NCBI RefSeq assembly: GCF_932274485.2
Contig: NC_065883.2
Span: forward strand, 60,803,210-60,867,209
Direction of reading: 5' to 3'
Source of the DNA: Patella vulgata
Taxonomy: Eukaryota > Mollusca > Gastropoda > Patellidae
DNA length: 64,000 bases
Positions 25,885 through 37,899 of this stretch are shown piece after piece. Each line of letters begins with the position of its first letter. Position 1 is the stretch's first letter. The translations under genes were made by a program, and so were the position numbers. The notes beneath the pieces were generated by a model. That model searched no databases. It saw nothing but the letters and a program-made list of their open reading frames with translations, and was not told where the DNA came from.

Positions 25885-25944
25885 CCGTCTTTATTAACTT
25901 GTTTGGAGCAGAAAAATAGGACGTTAAACCCCATTTCATTCCAT
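25885..25944 (+). mobile_element. SINE family B, 3' fragment
   Basis: CCCGTCTTTATTAAC, then AGGACGTTAAACCCCATTTC. Only the sense 3' end is present. Confidence 0.75.
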
Positions 25945-26144
25945 CAAACAGTCTTATAAAAAGACACAGAAAATTAAATTTGCTTAAACATTCGAAAGTC
26001 ATATTCAAACATTTTTCCTTTTATTTATAAATACTTTATGCTACAGTGAGAATATTTTCGCCGGAATTTAGAATAAAAAGAAAAGAAACGAAATTTGAAT
26101 GTAGACTGACCTGTATCGTGTCTTATTACACGAAGCTTAAGAAA

Positions 26145-26443
26145 CAGAGAGAGAGGGAGGGAGAGACAGCACGTGAAAAAGATAGGGGATGGGAATAACG
26201 TCCACCCAACACAGACTAGGTCTTTTCGTGACTAACATCGTTCAATTTTATTTCACTAATTCGCTTGGCGCGTAGGGTTCTTTAGCAGTGGGAAGAAATC
26301 GGAGGACTCGGAGAAAACCTCCGAGGTTGGAAAGGCGACCCTACTCCGTGTCACGTACAAGCTGGGAATCGAACCTACGCCCATTGACTCAGTGACAGAG
26401 CTTATGATTTAAAGCGCACGCGTTAAACCATTGGGCTACCCAA
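26145..26443 (-). mobile_element. SINE family A, near full length
   Basis: A (GA)n tail is followed by AACGTCCACCCAACACAG, the body, antisense box B (GGGAATCGAACC) and antisense box A region (AAACCATTGGGCTACCC). It is moderately diverged. Confidence 0.9.
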
Positions 26444-26538
26444 TCCCGATTGACTAATGTGTCCAGATCTGTGTACGTAATATGACGGCATTGACATGAC
26501 GATCAAGTTACTGACAAAACTTAGAAGGTTTGCGTTTA

Positions 26539-26745
26539 AGAAATGGGGTTAAACTTTCACTCGGCACAAACTAGATCATTTCCGGACTAACATATGGTTC
26601 AATTTTATTTCCTTATCAGTCTGGGGAAACCAGAGAACCCCGAGAAAACCCACGAGGCTGGACAGACGACCCTACTCCTTGTCACGTACAAGCTAGGAAT
26701 CGAAACCTCGCCACTTGACTAAATGACAGATCTTATGAATATAAA
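26539..26745 (-). mobile_element. SINE family A, internally deleted
   Basis: AAATGGGGTTAAACTTTCAC, CTAGATCATTTCCGG, then a jump past the CGCTTGCGCGTAGGGG block to GAAACCAGAGAACC and on to AATCGAAACCTCGCC. The box A end is lost. It sits 96 bp from the preceding copy in the same orientation. Confidence 0.85.
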
Positions 26746-26862
26746 GTTTAAAGGCATTGTCTGTATCGATTATATCAATGACGGCATCATAATCTTATCT
26801 AACAATACCAATTCGCCATTGGACCGATGAAGCACAGCCTATGATTCTGTTATAATTTCTGA

Positions 26863-27096
26863 AGGCGTGATTTTTAAAACATTAAATGTTTAACAAATCA
26901 ATGACATTTTCATGATTATTAAAACATTAAATTATGAATAAATCAAGGACCCTAGGCGTGATTCTACAAACATTAAATTATGAATAAATCAAGGACATTA
27001 GGCGTGATTTTTAAAACATTAAATTATGAATAAATCAAGGACATTGGGCATGAGTCTAAAACACATTAATAAAAATTGTGAATAAATCAGGGGCGT
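26863..27096. repeat. Tandem repeat, about 46-60 bp unit
   Basis: Four to five copies of a unit containing AACATTAAATTATGAATAAA, then TCAAGGAC and GGCGTGAT. The outer copies are more diverged than the inner ones. Confidence 0.8.
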
Positions 27097-27539
27097 TGAT
27101 AACGATGACTTATTTCAGGAATGGAAAGACTTCTTTTGTTTCGTTGACAAACGTTGAAAAGCCTATGGTATTTACGCAATAAGTGGGCGTTTCTCATTAA
27201 GGTACGCAATATTTGTGATTAACGTAATTTATTTCTCAAGGGATTAACACTCTGCAATATTATAAAAAAAAAAAATAATTTTTTAATACGGTTTGACACA
27301 TCTTTTTTTTATGAGCTTTTGCTCTTGAATTATGTGAATATATTTAAATTAGGGATGAGTGGGCATGAAACGCATTATTTAGATAAAATTTTATAAAGTT
27401 AAAATATTTAGGATATGTAATGTCTTGCCGTAGATGTTAACGGGTATAAACAAAATATGGTGGCGTGAAATAAATAGAACCCATGTAAACTTCAAATGGT
27501 CATACCTTGTGTTAAGATAAATCGAATGGATAATTCTGT

Positions 27540-28925
27540 AACAATCTTCAAAATCATGATGGGTTGTCTTGAACTCAATATTCGATTGTGTAACTCTAAA
27601 TTTGATTGTATGTGGTCTTAATCTCTATATTTGATTTTGTGATCATAAACTCTATATCTGATTATGTGATCACAAACTCTATATTTGATTGCTTGATCAT
27701 AAACTCTATATTTGTATCATCTTAAATCTATCTATGTTCGACGTTGTGTAACTCTACTGTACTCTACATTTGATTGTGTGTGGTCTTAATCTCTATATTT
27801 GATTTTGTGATCATAAACTATATAAATATCTAATTTTGTGATCACAAACTCTATATTTAATTTTGTAATCATAAACTCTATATCTAATTTTGTAATCATA
27901 ACCTCTATATTTGATTTTGTGATCGCATAAACTACTATATTTGATCTTGTGATCATAAACTACTATATTTGATCTTGTGATCATAAACTCTATATTTGTA
28001 TCATCTTAAATCTATCTATGGTCGATGTTGTGGTTTTAATCTCTATTAAATTTTTGATTTAGTATTATCTTAATCTCTGTATTTGATAATGTAGTGGCTC
28101 AATCTCTATATTTGATAAATAGAGAATTTCCTACGAGTCTATTTTGACATAAAAAAAATGTAAACACAAGTCGATAAGAGGAGATATTGCTAAGTAGATT
28201 ATGAAAGTTATCACACAAGAGATATCTACTGTAGAATGTGTTATTGGGTGATAATGTAATATCTCACTCTCAATAATGTGATTTAGTATTATCTCAATTA
28301 ATATATTTGATTGTGTATGGTGCCATAATCTCTATAAGTTAAACTCTATATTTGATTTCGTATAATCTTAAACTCTATTTGATTTTGTATGATCTTAAAC
28401 TCTGTATTTGATTTTGTATGATCTTAAACTCTATATTTGAATTTGTATTATCTTAAACTCTATATTTGATTTTGTATAATCTCAATCTCTGTATTTGATT
28501 TTGTATAATCTTAAACTTTGTATTTGATTTTGTATAATCTTAAACTCTATTTTTGATTTTGTATGATCTTAAACTCTATATTTGATTTTGTATAATCTCA
28601 AACTCTGTATTTGATTTTGTATAATCTCAAACTCTGTATTTGATTTTGTATGATCTTAAACTCTATTTTTGATTTTGTATTATCTTAAACCCTATATTTG
28701 ATTTTGTATAATCTCAATCTCTGTATTTGATTTCGAGGTTTTAATCTGTATATTTTATTTTAGAGCTTTAATCTCTATATTTGATTTATTATTATCTTAA
28801 TCTCTATATTTGATTTATTATTATCTTAATCTCTATATGTGATGTATTATTATCTTAATCTCTATATTTGATGTATTATTGTCTTAATCTCTATATTTGA
28901 TTTAGTATCATCCTAAACTCTAATT
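27540..28925. repeat. 1.4-kb AT-rich minisatellite
   Basis: Roughly 40 units built on AAACTCTATATTTGATTTTG. The first part uses GTGATCAT as linker (period about 27 bp); the second uses GTATAATCTT or GTATGATCTT (period 29 bp). A non-repeat island lies near 28130-28290. Variants are grouped in blocks, suggesting local expansion. Confidence 0.92.
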
Positions 28926-30872
28926 AAATTTTTCCCGACTTGCCGCCTCCTTTACATTTCTATACATTATTATTATAATAATATAGATTTCTCAATAGAC
29001 ATGTATAATTATTGATCTTTGAGTTTCTTGAATTTTCAAGTACACTAAAGACATGCTTACTAGTTACCTTTCGACAAGTGGGAAGGCTTAAAAATTATCG
29101 AAAGTTGCTGCTCTCGGCACCAAAAGAATGTTAGAAAGGTCTGTGTAAAGCATGTTTTCCATGCCACATTCTCATAATAAGAAATGCTTCCTCGAAGTTC
29201 CGCATTACTAGCCAAGTCTATAGAGACCAAAAAAAAACCCTCGTGTATATTACGGTATGTAAACTAAGAAGAAAATAAACATAGGCTTTAACTGACGTTC
29301 CAATTACTCTAAGTTTTCATATACCTCCTCGTTATTTGCCTTTCAGCTGATAGATTTATTTTCACACTCTATAAGATACACTCGTTTAATCACTTTGCCA
29401 AAATTCTCCCGTGATTGTTAAATCAACTCGCTGAAATTCCTAATAGTTTTTTTCTGTGTTTACAAGCTTCGGGAAACATTCAGAAAACTCTCAATATGTT
29501 CGTATCAACAAACAAAATGTTAGCCTCTCTTAATTCAAAATTAAATGACATGTTTTTTTAGGATGGAAATTTATCATCATCATTTATTTTTATGCCAATT
29601 TAAAAAATTAGAAACTAGACCTCTTTTTTCCTTTGGATTTACGTTCAATTTCTAAATTCAATGAGAATCACAATTTACAGAACGATAAAACGTGCCTGTT
29701 ATCAGCCAGACAATGGGCAACTCTGAATTGAATTCAAATTTAAAAGCAATTGCTTTCATTCAAAACAACTGAGGAAGCATTTATTTCATTGGTTCTAAAA
29801 TTGTCTGCGATGTCACTTGTTGTCGAAGTAGACGTTAACCACCAATCAACACGTCTGAAAATAGATGTGAACACAAAAAAGCATAATTTTCATTCATTCG
29901 TTAACGTATTTCTATCAGATACAAAATACATTGTTAGCAACATGCATGAAGACAAGCCCAAAAATGAGAAGTGGTATCAGTTGTTCTAGATGGCATAAGC
30001 ATACCCTACTTCGTAAACGACACCATTCATAATTACCTAGAACATAAATAGATTTGAAATAAATCCTTTGTATTGTCCCTTTAGGTTTTAGTCGTAGAAA
30101 AGAACAATTGTTACAATTCTTGATTAATCACTGTTAGACGTAACCTCGAAATTCGTCAAACTGAATTAACAAAAACAAGAATAGGACATTGTGTGTACCC
30201 ATATAATTTACTTGCGAAATAATCCCCCTTCAACCAACCCCCGTCATTCAATCATATAGTGTCTTAATACACTCTTAAAAGTCAACATTACAAAATACAT
30301 GCAGTCCGTCTGTATTTAAAAGAATAGTCATTGCTCTTTATATGTCGCTCGCTATTGAATGACGCTTGTCGACTACTACTTCATTATCGGGCCATTTAAA
30401 ATGAATAATTTAGTTTACAAGTTTCTGACACCTTGGCGTATGAATACGGGGGTCATTAGATCAGGTAGACCTACAATAGTTTGACACTTCAATCCATCAT
30501 TGGGGTCAGGACGATTGCCACGAAACTACCGATTACTAGGCTAATCATCATATATATTTCACAATCACATGACATGCGATTCGGTAGAAAATCATCTCTT
30601 TACAAATTCGGATAAAGTTTGACGACCGAGAGACGCTTTCGAGCGATGGCAATTGACATATTAGCCATACGATTCGACTACACCACATAATTTTCCAATG
30701 AATTGTTCCGAATGACAGCCCGGGTGAATATCTCTTTTAAAATCTGTATGTGTATATCATAACACGACACCCGTAAACAAGATAATCAACTTATACTGAT
30801 ACTAGGTCTACCTGTCTCAATATCACGTATTATATACAAAATAATATATATTATTTATCTTCATTGTGTACG

Positions 30873-30873
<1 letters not shown>
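28926..30873. other. No gene seen
   Basis: AT-rich. The 79-codon frame at 29750-29989 has no recognisable motif. No SINE is present. Confidence 0.45.

Positions 30874-30920
<47 letters not shown>
30874..30920. repeat. (AT)n microsatellite
   Basis: Uninterrupted AT run of about 45 bases. Confidence 0.9.
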
Positions 30921-30923
<3 letters not shown>

Positions 30924-31848
30924 ACAACTTCCTCCCTACTTGAAAACCTTACTTTATCTCAAATTATTATTACAAAGTAGTCTGAAAGGTTTGAAAAAAT
31001 TAAAGTCACCAAAGAGCAATCCATCTTGTTATTCTTGGTGTTCTTCTTATGGAGGGTGGTGCTCTTTGAAAAAAGGCAAATGCTCCGCTAATTCAAGTAC
31101 GATTGACATGAAACGTGTCTTGCTAGTTCCTTGAACAATTGCGCATAGATTTAAGAACTTCGATATTTGATACAACGTCACAATTTCAAGATCATAACAC
31201 AATAACTTAGTGCTATTTTATATTTGTCGGTGTATGACTATGACATCATGCTCGCCAAATATATCTACTGAAAGCAACATTATTTTTTAAAAGTGAGATA
31301 CGATGAATTGCTTGTTTACAATTATCATTATCATTGGTAAGTCATGAAATCTTTACAAAACGGATTTGGACATATTTGCCACTACATACAGACAGGCATA
31401 CAGAAAAATAAAAAAGGTAAAAAGATTTTAATTATTCGTAAGAAGAACCTATTTCTGTTAGTTCATGAATGTTTTAAGAATGGATTTGAATTTATTAAAC
31501 ATCAGTAATATACACTAGCATTTGGCCAAATTTAAATTCATAAAAATAACACCAATTTATTTAATGAAGATTTAGCACCGATAATTAGCCTCATATATCA
31601 GTTGCCCTTATGACAAGTTGAAGTTAAAGTTAAGTGAGTTAGCCCTTATTGTATTATCAAAATCTGAGATTAAGTAGAATTTGAGCGTTTGTTCATTTCT
31701 CACTAGCTGCCATGTTTCTGAAATAGTTTTGTGAAGATAATTGTCCAAGAATACTGAAACGAACCACAGATTTTAATTTGATCTCTCGCCGTAGATATTA
31801 TTATTATTCTTTTAATATGACAATCTCCACAGAATGTTTTTCCTACAT
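30921..31848. other. No gene seen
   Basis: The open frame at 30919-31134 contains a small Cys/Ser cluster (CYSWCSSYGGWCS) but no signal peptide and no repeat of the pattern. I treat it as chance. Confidence 0.4.
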
Positions 31849-32237
31849 ATATTATAGTAGGGTGAATTTGGACATACGTACCGTGTTAAGATTTCATTGT
31901 AGAGTTTATTACTGACTTCTTCGGCTTCTTGAGTTTTTGTTGGGAAGGCTTCACACCATCCTGTGTAGGCGTCTACGATAAGTAGAATGTGTTTGTAACC
32001 TTCTGGGCTTGGTGGCAATGGACCCAGTCTTCTTTTGGTAAAGGAGTGAGTGGAACTTTTGTGTTAGCTCCAGGCTTTATCTGCTGACAAGTCTCACATT
32101 TGTCTATATAATCACAAATGGACTGATACATCCTTGGCCAATAATATTTAGTGATTAAAGATTGGCGTGTAGCTTCCCTACCTTTAGCACAGTATTAAAC
32201 ATTTAATATCGAGTCCAAATTCACCCTACTATAATAT
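31849..32237 (-). mobile_element. Fossil Ty3/Gypsy-like integrase fragment within a 25-bp inverted repeat
   Basis: Minus-strand remnants of a retroelement integrase: the second half of the zinc-binding domain (YYWPRM, then CETCQQ) and the start of the core (YKHILLIVDAYTGWCEAFP). No gag, protease, reverse transcriptase or LTR is seen nearby, so this is a broken relic of one domain. It is bracketed by a perfect 25-bp inverted repeat at 31849-31873 and 32213-32237 (inner part TAGGGTGAATTTGGAC). That is not an LTR; it may be the end of another element or an inverted rearrangement. Age is unclear: the domain is easily recognised but broken in at least one or two places. Confidence 0.82.
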
Positions 32238-32385
32238 TCCGACAGACTACCAATGCTATATTCTTAGATTCCATCCTGTTTATTCCACATCACACTTTTT
32301 GCGTTCGAAACGCCAGAATTTTGAGTTGTTTTCGGTAACTTAGATCGTCATGACAATTGCAGTCAAATTACTTAATAATTCACAG

Positions 32386-32693
32386 ATCTGGGTACATGGT
32401 TTAACACGTGTGCTTTATATCACTGAGTCAATTGGCGTGGTTTCAATTCCCTGCTTGTACGTGACAATTATAGGATCACCTGCCCAATCTCATGGGTTTT
32501 CTAGGGGGTCTCTGGTTTCCTCTCACTATTAAAGGCCCTACACGCAAACGAATTATTAAAATATAGTTGAACAATATGTTAATCGACCTAGCATGTGTCG
32601 AGTGGACGTTAAATCCCATTTATATCTGCCTCCCTCTGTCTCTATCTCTCTCTCTATCTGTCTCTTTCTCTCTCTTCCCCTCTCTTATTCTCC
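32386..32693 (+). mobile_element. SINE family A, diverged full-length copy
   Basis: The decayed head GGGTACATGGTTTAACACG is followed by GGCGTGGTTTCAATTCCC, body, GTCGAGTGGACGTTAAATCC and a CT-rich tail at about 32625-32693. It faces the next copy tail to tail. Confidence 0.88.
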
Positions 32694-32764
32694 TTTGGTT
32701 ATTGGGTCAGCGCCTTGTCACTGAGTCATCGCGCGGCTCTCTGGAAAACGGGCGTCCATAGTTG

Positions 32765-33067
32765 CAACAAAGAAAAGAGAGAGAGAGAGAGAAATGGGGT
32801 TTAATGTCCACTCGACACAAACTAGGTCATTTCGGGACTAACACATGGTTCAACTTTATTTCTATAATTCGCTTGCGCGTAGGGGTCTTTAGCAGTGGGA
32901 GGAAACCGGAGGACCCGGAGAAAACCCACGAGGTTGGACAGGCGACCCTACTCCTTGTCACGTACAACCGGGGATTCGAAACCACGCCAGTCGACTCAAT
33001 GACAGACTTTATGATACAGCGCACGCACGCTAACCATTCAGCCACCCCCCCCCCCAACAATGAAAAG
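32765..33067 (-). mobile_element. SINE family A, full length with TSD
   Basis: Good reference copy for family A: (GA)n tail, GGGGTTTAATGTCCACTCG, body, antisense box B (GGGGATTCGAAACC) and antisense box A (CTAACCATTCAGCCACC). Flanks CAACAAAGAAAAG (32765-32777) and CAACAATGAAAAG (33055-33067) form a 13-bp target-site duplication with one mismatch. Open frames on both strands here are SINE sequence. Confidence 0.93.
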
Positions 33068-33809
33068 GAATACATCGTAGTTTGTTTGATGATATACTAG
33101 CCGTTATCTTTATATACATGTTTACTTACTATACCTATCTTTATTTACCACTTTTTTTTGTTCACTATCTCATCATCAGTCTGTCTTTATATACGATACG
33201 CCAAAACAAAAATATAATTATATACTAATAATATAATACCCTTCTAAAATCCGTACACAGTCTTATATTTTAATTAACCTACCATGCAAGATCTTCTTTT
33301 ATTTTGCATTTATATGTTTGGACATTCCGGGAATTCTCAGACATATTGGTATCTACGATATATTCTTTTAGATCAAGGGTATCAACTTTTTCACAAGAAT
33401 AGGTATGTATAATATGGTAGCTAACTTCGAGTTCTAATGCGAATTGCGGTACCATTCAAAAGAGGAATAAGTGGGTGGTGCATCTAGGCCCCCCTACCCT
33501 ACCCCATACTTTGATCCACTATCGTTACCTCCATGCCAACAATTTCATAAACCTCTCGTATAGTACTTCCGGTGAGAAGCCAACCAACTGACCAGCCTGA
33601 CCAAGAGTAGCTATCGGTAGCGGACCAAGGGTTGGGCCAAGATGTGGACCATATAAACAGTCCATAGTTGAAAGACATCTTATTTTTCAAGAATAATAAA
33701 TCCCCATTGCGACAATTGTTTTATTAGTCTGGATATTTAAACTCCGTGAAAAGTACCATTTATTCTTGAAACACAGCTACAGCATGCACAAAACTACCGG
33801 AATTTATCG
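33068..33809. other. No gene seen
   Basis: AT-rich with a slightly GC-richer part around 33480-33680. No exon recognised. Confidence 0.4.
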
Positions 33810-33925
33810 CCTGACAAGCGTCTAGCCGTGTGGATGGAAAAAAAGAACCGAGGTCCTGTATACACGTTGGCGTACACCTGAACAACCACTTGACAGTTAG
33901 AATTCGATGAAGAGTCAGTGGAAAC
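33810..33925 (+). mobile_element. SINE family B, internal fragment
   Basis: CTGACAAGCGTCTAGCCGTG, GAACCGAGGTCCTGTATACA, TTGACAGTTAGAATTCGATG. Both ends are missing. Confidence 0.72.
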
Positions 33926-35309
33926 ACACACTACTGTTCGGAAAAGTGTCCCCAATACCTTACAAAATGGCGAATGCCCGTTTTCAGTAGCCCGGAAGTT
34001 GCAGAACACTATTAGAATTTGTCCTATTAAAAGGGGCATTATATAGGATTTAGATAAAGAGCTGACTGTTCTCGCTATAATATTTCCAAAATAGATAATG
34101 CAAAATGAATACATTGAAAATTTCATTCAAATTACATTATTTTGAGCGAACTTATCAATGGTTGTAGATTTGAGAAGACAATACTGGTCATTCGAGTATT
34201 AGCCTCGCTTTTCCATTTTTATATTAAATCATTACATGACCGAACCGTTCTAATCCACTTAAAATCGGAGCCATCCGATGGCATCTACAGTTGATTCTGG
34301 TCTTATCGTGTTAATAAATGTCTAATTAATAATTCATATAACATTTCAGGCCCAAAGAAAAACCTGCGATAGGCAGATTTAGCTCTTACATAATGCCTGT
34401 TTAAGCGTCCTGTATGATCAAAAATTAAAATTCAGAACAGATTCGCGATAAAAAGTATTAACAAGACAGGAAAATATATTAAGACTTTTGTTGCCAAGAT
34501 ATTTCAAATTGTTACTTCATATTTGTTTATAATAATGATGAATTAAGTTTAGAAAACATGACAAAAAATATATCGAAAGTTTCTTACAGCGTTATTTGTC
34601 ATTCGTTTTGTTTGCTCAATGTCTGCAGGATACGTTTTCACACTGGAAGACATCTTTATTACAGCTGTAGAAATTATTTTAGAACAAGTCAAAACAATAG
34701 ATTGTTATTGTTAAATAATTTATAGAGAAATCTCGTCGTAATAAGGCTTATTACAATAACAAACATGCCCACGTGTTTGTGTACGATCGTAGCATTGTTG
34801 CCCTTTAAGACAAATAAACACACAACCGAGACGATGTATTTTCTCTGTACGCTACATAGATGAAAGGGAAAATGAAATATGAAAATGTATTTTGTGAAGA
34901 AAGGAAATATGATGCATGTGTTTTATGTATGAAGACGTCACGCGCCATTGAATTCAACATCTTGATAACGTCGCGTTATACACGGATTTAAAATAATTCC
35001 CGTCATTTTCATGAAAACAATAATACTGACATGATTGTGTTAGCATGCCCAAAGAATTCTAAACACACGTTTTCAAGCCAAATAATGTCTTTGCAGTGTA
35101 TTTGTGTTACGAATGATAAATGTTGCGCAATCTGATGTTTGTCAGTTAGATAAATTTGAACAAAGAGTTATGTATAATGATAATTTGCTCCCGTCATATT
35201 GTCTATTGTAACAACAATATTATATACAGCTGTTTAAAGGGGAGCTTCCAGTCTTATTTTACACACGAAAAATCACCCGAATTTTACAGGCGTTTTTTGA
35301 CTGTAGTCT
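33926..35309. other. No gene seen
   Basis: AT-rich, no recognised repeat or exon. Confidence 0.4.
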
Positions 35310-35534
35310 CAGACTTAAGTTAACAATTTATTCAAAATTGTTCGCCTTATTTTAACTAAAATATAGCCCTTTATAAAACTTTATAAATGTTGTTTTAATG
35401 TATCAAATACATCAATAAGAAACTATGTGCAAGGTTTTGTGTTTCAGGATCAAAGATACATCCCATAAGCTGTGATTGAAAGTTGAGTAAATTCTTAACT
35501 TAAGTCTGGGAATGATTTGTGAAACCGGGGCCAG
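35310..35534. mobile_element. MITE-like element with inverted CAGACTTAAGTTAA arms
   Basis: CAGACTTAAGTTAA at 35310-35323 and its exact inverse at 35495-35508; the imperfect match extends to about 24 bp (AATTTATTCAA against AATTTACTCAA). The right side continues into TTTGTGAAACCGGGGCC, an end sequence I associate with MITEs common in marine invertebrates. The left outer part is not recognisable. Confidence 0.6.
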
Positions 35535-35537
35535 GCC

Positions 35538-35572
35538 TAATGACAGGACGTTAAACTCTGTTTCATTTTCTT
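35538..35572 (+). mobile_element. Possible SINE family B 3' fragment
   Basis: GACAGGACGTTAAACTCTG, then TTTCATTTTC resembles the shared SINE 3' end. It is very short. Confidence 0.4.
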
Positions 35573-35733
35573 AAATTTAAGACTTATTAATTTACACACA
35601 AGTAAGAGATGTGAGACAACGCCGGAAATAAATCACGGCTAAGACAGGGTTCCACTTGTCTTTACAGCCCCAATACATAATTAAATAGAATTAATTCTCC
35701 CAAAACTTTTTCTTATGGATGACGGTTTATTGG

Positions 35734-35846
35734 TGATATTAAATAATAATTTTATCATTGATGATATTAAATAATAATTTTATAATTGATGATATTAAAT
35801 AATAATTTTATCATTGATGATATTAAATAATAATTTTATCATTATT
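35734..35846. repeat. Four-copy 30-bp tandem repeat
   Basis: Unit GATATTAAATAATAATTTTA, then TCATTGAT, repeated almost perfectly four times, which suggests recent expansion. Confidence 0.92.
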
Positions 35847-35974
35847 TAATTTGATAATACATCCAATCCTGCTTAAAAATTTGGTTTTGAATTTTGTTAT
35901 ACGGCAACAGTGGCACAACTAATTCAGTAGACGAACAAAATGGCTGACATTTATAACAAATAAAAGATGCAATG

Positions 35975-35979
<5 letters not shown>

Positions 35980-36021
<42 letters not shown>

Positions 36022-36242
36022 AACGTCCATTCGACAAACTAGGTCATTTCGGGAATAACATATGGTTTAATTTTATTTCAATAATTCGCTTGCGCGTAGG
36101 GGTCTTTAGCAGTGGGAGGAAACCGGAGGACCCGGAGAAAACCCACGAGGTTGGACAGGCGACCGTACTCCTTGTCACGTACAATCGGGGATTCGAAAAC
36201 AACAATGAAATGAAATGGGGTTTAACGTCCTACTGTTCTGAA
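35980..36242 (-). mobile_element. SINE A joined to SINE B tail (chimera)
   Basis: A (GA)n tail and family A body run to box B (GGGGATTCGAAA, 36198), where the copy stops abruptly. Six bases later an antisense family B 3' end begins (AATGAAATGGGGTTTAACG to TACTGTTCTG, about 36203-36242). The A head and almost all of B are missing, so this is either a nested insertion or a template-switch junction. Confidence 0.85.
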
Positions 36243-36510
36243 ACAAATAAAAAGGAAACTGATCATTTACAATCTGTTATATTTAGATACTATTGTATAA
36301 ATTGTAAAATATACAAGAATATGTTTTGTATCATCGTCAGTACAAACATTTCTTTGGAGTTTGTTAGTTAAAAATTATTAATACAAAATTAATTATGGAA
36401 GAAATGTATCAGAGTGATTATGAAAAGAAAGTTTTAAATTTATCCTAAGTTAAAGTTATTGTATATCCGAATGTTTTATATTATTGTAGGATATGTAAAT
36501 TTTCTTTAAT

Positions 36511-36716
36511 GTTTGATTCCATTTAATTCAATCGAAAATTTCTCAAATCTTGAATGATTCTGTACATCTAATATAATGTTTAATTCCAATCAGTCCAAGA
36601 ATATTAATTCTCAAATCTTGAAGGATTCTTTACGTCGTCTAATATAATGTTTAATTCCATTCAATTCAGTCCATGAAAATTAATTATCAAGTCTTGGATG
36701 ATTCTCAAAAGTTCCA
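36511..36716. repeat. Three-copy tandem repeat, about 67-71 bp
   Basis: Units begin GTTTGATTCC (36511), GTTTAATTCC (36578) and GTTTAATTCC (36649). Each contains a CAAATCTTGAATGATTCT-like core. Confidence 0.82.
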
Positions 36717-36971
36717 ATGTCATAAGATCTACTTCTGTTTTGCGCATTAATATATTTTGACCAAATAATCCTTTAATGGTCGAAACGTGGACCATATTTA
36801 GTACTTTTTCTCTCGTATCAATATGACTAAATAACTCTATAACCACCAAAATATGAACAATGGTTAGTCCTTTAATTTTACTAACAATATTTATACAAAA
36901 TTACGATAATAATGTGTTGGTTATAATAAGGGCCTCAAAGAAGAAGTGATATTCATTGTTGTCGAGGAGTA

Positions 36972-37156
36972 GGCACACCCTGTCATGTTCCCCTTGTCAG
37001 TGATGCATGACGGAGGACCTGACAAGGACAGCTGTCTAGTCGTTCGGATGCGACGAAAACCAAGGTCCCGTGTAGACATTTACGTGCACGTAAAAGATCC
37101 CTTGACAGTTGGAATTCGATATAAGAGTACGCCGTATGCCCGTCTTCATTTGTAAG
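36972..37156 (+). mobile_element. SINE family B, both ends missing
   Basis: CCCTTGTCAGTGATGCATG, CTAGTCGTTCGGATGCGACG, TTTACGTGCACGTAAAAGAT, TTGACAGTTGGAATTCGAT. It stops at CCCGTCTTCATT just before the 3' end, and the segment with the CCGCTGTCCGG block is deleted. Confidence 0.87.
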
Positions 37157-37867
37157 ACAAAGCGATATAGAGTATCAACGCAGTGTTAAAAGTATATGAT
37201 AATCAAGAATAAATCTTTCTAACCACTAGAGTCGACTTGAAATATTTTTGTGTGTGTGTGTGGGGGGGGGGGGCAATTAGTTTTAAAATATTAACTACGG
37301 GTTGAATATTTGATTTGTTCCTTTCAAATTATATCATTGTAAATCCATTTTAGTGCATAGTACCATAACTATATCATACGAGACACTGTGCACACATGTA
37401 GTAATTTGCACAGTAGATATAAAAACCTTAATCCAGTTAAATCCATTACTTAGTTTGTACCGAAGTTCTTATCGTGTATACCTCTTTGAGTCTTGTTTGT
37501 ATGTCAAACATTATACTCCTCTTGACAGATATATGGTATATCATAATCTATCATTTTAATTTAAACACTTAATTATCGGATTATGTTTGTGTTAAACACC
37601 GTATAATTAATCCACCTGGGATTAAGAGAGATAATCGGTACCAATCTCCTTGTTTATTACGATAGATTAGTAGCGATGATAGTGTTACCGACACTCGTGT
37701 GACAGATTTATATATCCCGAGAAGAAATACGAGTCCGCTTTATTCATGAGTATACCATAATTAGTATATCAATCATACATTCGACATACATCCCAAAACA
37801 TATATATTAGTATGTGTAAAATAAGTATACTAGTATAGTGTTTTGTACGTAAAAGAAATGTGTGTGT
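37157..37867. other. No gene seen; (GT)n/G run at 37250-37272
   Basis: AT-rich, no recognised exon. Confidence 0.4.
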
Positions 37868-37868
37868 C

Positions 37869-37899
<31 letters not shown>

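Noticed and set aside
27540-28925. CRISPR-like regular array
   Set aside because: Units are contiguous and diverged with no unique spacers, in an animal genome; it is a minisatellite.
30919-31134. Small Cys-rich peptide (CYSWCSSYGGWCS)
   Set aside because: No signal peptide, follows directly on an AT microsatellite, and the cysteine pattern is not repeated downstream.
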